Assembly: GCA_029907285.1 (NCBI GenBank)
Contig: JARYMD010000201.1
Span: forward strand, 1-8,029
Source of the DNA: Verrucomicrobiota bacterium
GTDB lineage: Bacteria > Verrucomicrobiota > Verrucomicrobiia > Limisphaerales > J093
Direction: 5' to 3'
DNA length: 8,029 nt
How positions within the stretch are numbered: position 1 is the first letter of the stretch; each line of letters begins with the position of its first letter. Shown here one piece after another: positions 6,509-8,029 of this stretch. The position numbers were made by a program, and so were the translations under genes. The notes under the pieces are model-generated. The model was not told the DNA's origin. It worked only from the letters and a program-made list of their open reading frames with translations, and did no database searches.

Positions 6509-7113
6509 TCACTTTCTTGCAAGGCACACTCGTTGAAGCTCTGCCGACACAAGTGGCAATTGATGTCAACGGGGTCGGATATGAAGTCACGATCCCGCTT
6601 TCGTCCTATGAGAAACTTCCGCCGCCGGGCAACAAGGTCCGGCTGCTGACGCATCTTGCCGTGCGTGAGGACGCCCATGTTCTTTACGGGTTTGTCACAA
6701 CCGCCGAACGCGACCTGTTCCGGCTTCTAATCAACAGTGTGAGCGGGATCGGCCCCAAGACAGCGCTCAACATCCTCAGCGGGATGACACCAGCGGCTTT
6801 CCGAGGCGCCGTTGCAAACGGGGACGTCAAAACCCTCTCCCGAATCAACGGCGTCGGCAAGAAAACCGCCGAGCGGATAGTGGTCGAACTCAAAGACAGG
6901 TTCGGCGCCGCAGCCACATGGGAATTGGCATCAGCACAACATGGCCTCACACCCGAGGAACAAAAGGTCAATGACGCGGTGCTGGCGTTGCTTGCGCTCG
7001 GATTCAAGATTGGACAGGCACAGGACGCTGTTCGGGCAGCGTACGCGGTGCTTGGGCCATCCGCCGCTTTGGAAGAACTTGTGCGCACAGCCCTCAAAAC
7101 AAGCGGCAAATGA
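6505..7113 (+). CDS. ruvA: RuvA Holliday junction branch-migration subunit
   Basis: RuvA is the tetrameric subunit that binds Holliday junctions and loads the RuvB motor. This 202-residue protein is close to the E. coli length of 203. Domain I (about 1-64) opens MITFLQGTLVEA and carries the acidic pin E55-D56 in VREDAHVLYGF, as in E. coli. Domain II holds two helix-hairpin-helix motifs, VSGIGPKTALNILSG (79-93) and INGVGKKTAERIVVELKDR (114-132). Domain III, the RuvB-contacting part, is at about 155-198 (VNDAVLALLALGFKIGQAQDAV). An in-frame ATG at 6478 would add nine residues, but MITFLQG matches the normal RuvA N-terminus and gives an ATGA overlap with ruvC. It also ends in an ATGA overlap with the acyltransferase gene. 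ruvB does not follow, so the motor must be encoded elsewhere. Confidence 0.95.
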   Translation: MITFLQGTLVEALPTQVAIDVNGVGYEVTIPLSSYEKLPPPGNKVRLLTHLAVREDAHVLYGFVTTAERDLFRLLINSVSGIGPKTALNILSGMTPAAFRGAVANGDVKTLSRINGVGKKTAERIVVELKDRFGAAATWELASAQHGLTPEEQKVNDAVLALLALGFKIGQAQDAVRAAYAVLGPSAALEELVRTALKTSGK

Positions 7114-7841
7114 GCGACCAAGACCTCAGTCAATCGGGCGACAAGCCTGTGTCCCGGCGTGTTGTAATCCCGAAGCAAACCACGCTGGCAGGTCGGTTGG
7201 CCGCAGGACTGTTGTACGCACTGATCCGGTCTGTCGATGCCACTATCCGGTACGAATGGACAATCCATCCCACCGCCGAAGCCGCGCTCAAATCCGGCCC
7301 GGTCATTTTTGCGATCTGGCACAATCGGCTTGCCCTTTCATTGGCGCTTTATCAACGCTTGTGCACACTTTGGCGAACTTCAGAGCGATGGACTCTGACG
7401 CCACCGCACATGGCCGCAATGGTAAGCGCCAGCCGCGACGGCGGCCTCCTGTCGCGGGTCCTTGAGCATTTCGGGGTTCAACCGGTCCGAGGATCAACCA
7501 GCCGTCGCGGCCCTCAAGCCATGCTCGAACTGACCACATGGGCTGAACGCGGTTATGATCTGGCGGTGACACCCGACGGCCCGCGCGGTCCGCGAGAAGC
7601 GGTGCAGGAAGGTGTGCTTGCCCTTGCGCAGTTAACCGGACTGCCAATCGTGCCGGCGAGCTATCGACTCCCATGGAAATACGTCGTCAAAAGCTGGGAC
7701 CGGTTCCAGGTCCCTCTGCCTTTCTCCCGATGCAGTGTTGTTCTTGATGAAGTATTGCGCGTCCCCTGTGAAGCCACAGAACAAGAACGCGAATCAGCAC
7801 GGTTCGAACTCGAACGCCGCATGCGGGCGATAAGCATGTGA
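7110..7841 (+). CDS. DUF374 family lysophospholipid acyltransferase-like protein
   Basis: This 243-residue protein matches the DUF374 branch of the lysophospholipid acyltransferase superfamily, which moves acyl groups onto lipid or lipid A-like acceptors at the inner membrane. Motifs in order: IWHNRL at 69-74 with the presumed catalytic His71, ASRDGGLLSRVLEHFGVQPV (107-126), RGSTSRRGPQAM (127-138) and TPDGPRGPREAVQEGVL (154-170). The N-terminal region (about 25-42, LAGRLAAGLLYALIRSVD) is mildly hydrophobic and may associate with membrane. The segment between WHNRL and MVSASRDG (about 80-103) looks longer than in the DUF374 proteins I know, with a Trp-rich LWRTSERWTLTPPH. The start overlaps the ruvA stop (ATGA), so it is probably translated with ruvA despite an unrelated role. 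The exact acceptor cannot be told from sequence. Confidence 0.85.
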   Translation: MSDQDLSQSGDKPVSRRVVIPKQTTLAGRLAAGLLYALIRSVDATIRYEWTIHPTAEAALKSGPVIFAIWHNRLALSLALYQRLCTLWRTSERWTLTPPHMAAMVSASRDGGLLSRVLEHFGVQPVRGSTSRRGPQAMLELTTWAERGYDLAVTPDGPRGPREAVQEGVLALAQLTGLPIVPASYRLPWKYVVKSWDRFQVPLPFSRCSVVLDEVLRVPCEATEQERESARFELERRMRAISM

Positions 7842-7865
7842 AAAGCAGGCCGTACACTCCGGCAC

Positions 7866-7883
7866 TTTGCGCGTGCGCGCAAA
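7866..7883. terminator. GC-rich hairpin after the acyltransferase gene, possible terminator
   Basis: TTTGCGC (7866-7872) and GCGCAAA (7877-7883) form a 7-bp stem with loop GTGC, 24 bases after the last stop of the ruvCA block. There is no T-run after it, so it may be a weak or factor-dependent terminator, or a protein binding palindrome. CACTTTG precedes it, as before the palindrome at 258-271. Confidence 0.35.
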
Positions 7884-7932
7884 TTCAACGCACGCCGATG
7901 CACTGATGTGCTTTGCAAGTCACATGAAGGTG

Positions 7933-7950
7933 TTCCGCCCAAAGGCGGGA
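7933..7950. repeat. Small hairpin TTCCGCC-CAAA-GGCGGGA
   Basis: A 7-bp stem (one G-T pair) with loop CAAA at 7940-7943, followed by CTCT. It could end transcription or be part of the larger inverted repeat that begins immediately after it; its right arm can pair alternatively with bases 8024-8028. Confidence 0.4.
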
Positions 7951-7956
7951 CTCTAA

Positions 7957-8021
7957 CCCGGAAATCTCACCGGCCAACGCCCCAGATACACCCATGCCTT
8001 CAATCCGGTGAGATTTCCGGG
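7957..8021. repeat. Perfect 17-bp inverted repeat with 31-base spacer
   Basis: CCCGGAAATCTCACCGG (7957-7973) is the exact reverse complement of CCGGTGAGATTTCCGGG (8005-8021), separated by 31 bases (7974-8004). Outer symmetry continues imperfectly: GCGGG and CTC (7945-7949, 7951-7953) can pair with GAG and CCCGC (8021-8023, 8024-8028), giving about 24 pairs with a bulge and small internal loop. The window ends at 8029, so the full extent is hidden. No coding sequence lies inside. It resembles a palindromic dispersed repeat or small non-autonomous element rather than a simple terminator. Confidence 0.75.
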
Positions 8022-8029
8022 AGCCCGCA

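Noticed and set aside
7950..8021. Integron attC-like site
   Set aside because: CTCTAAC only partly resembles the conserved attC end and no matching GTTRRRY is found on the other side.

Overview
The window is a GC-rich bacterial chromosome segment with seven convincing protein genes, six on the plus strand and one on the minus strand. Shine-Dalgarno sequences are weak or absent before most starts. Two proteins have Tat-type signal peptides, and the mix (DUF362, a PQQ-type propeller, a secreted sugar-isomerase-fold protein, ruvC-ruvA and a DUF374 acyltransferase) would suit a Gram-negative member of the PVC superphylum, perhaps Verrucomicrobiota. That placement is inferred from gene content only.

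Layout. Bases 1-460 hold no credible gene but carry short repeats and palindromes and a candidate promoter near 350-377. Bases 461-2778 are a translationally coupled pair: a Tat-exported DUF362 protein and a beta-propeller protein sharing an ATGA overlap. A small unrecognised gene lies convergently on the minus strand (2809-3168). Divergent from it is a Tat-signal protein with an L-fucose/L-arabinose isomerase-like C-terminal half (3388-4815). From 4897 to 7841 runs a compact block: WYL-domain transcriptional regulator, ruvC, ruvA and a DUF374 lysophospholipid acyltransferase-like gene. The WYL stop is 4 bases before the ruvC start, and the next two junctions are ATGA overlaps. Bases 7842-8029 are non-coding and hold three inverted repeats, the last a perfect 17-bp repeat pair that seems to continue past the window edge.

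How the genes fit together. RuvA and RuvC process Holliday junctions; RuvB is not in the window. The WYL regulator is placed to be co-transcribed with them, and some WYL regulators are known to respond to DNA damage, so local control of recombination genes is a testable idea. The DUF362 and propeller proteins probably work together outside the cytoplasm, although only DUF362 has a visible export signal. I see no defence system, CRISPR array, prophage, RNA gene or complete mobile element. The least explained items are the DUF362/propeller pair, the exported isomerase-like protein, the WYL-ruvCA linkage and the repeats at both ends.
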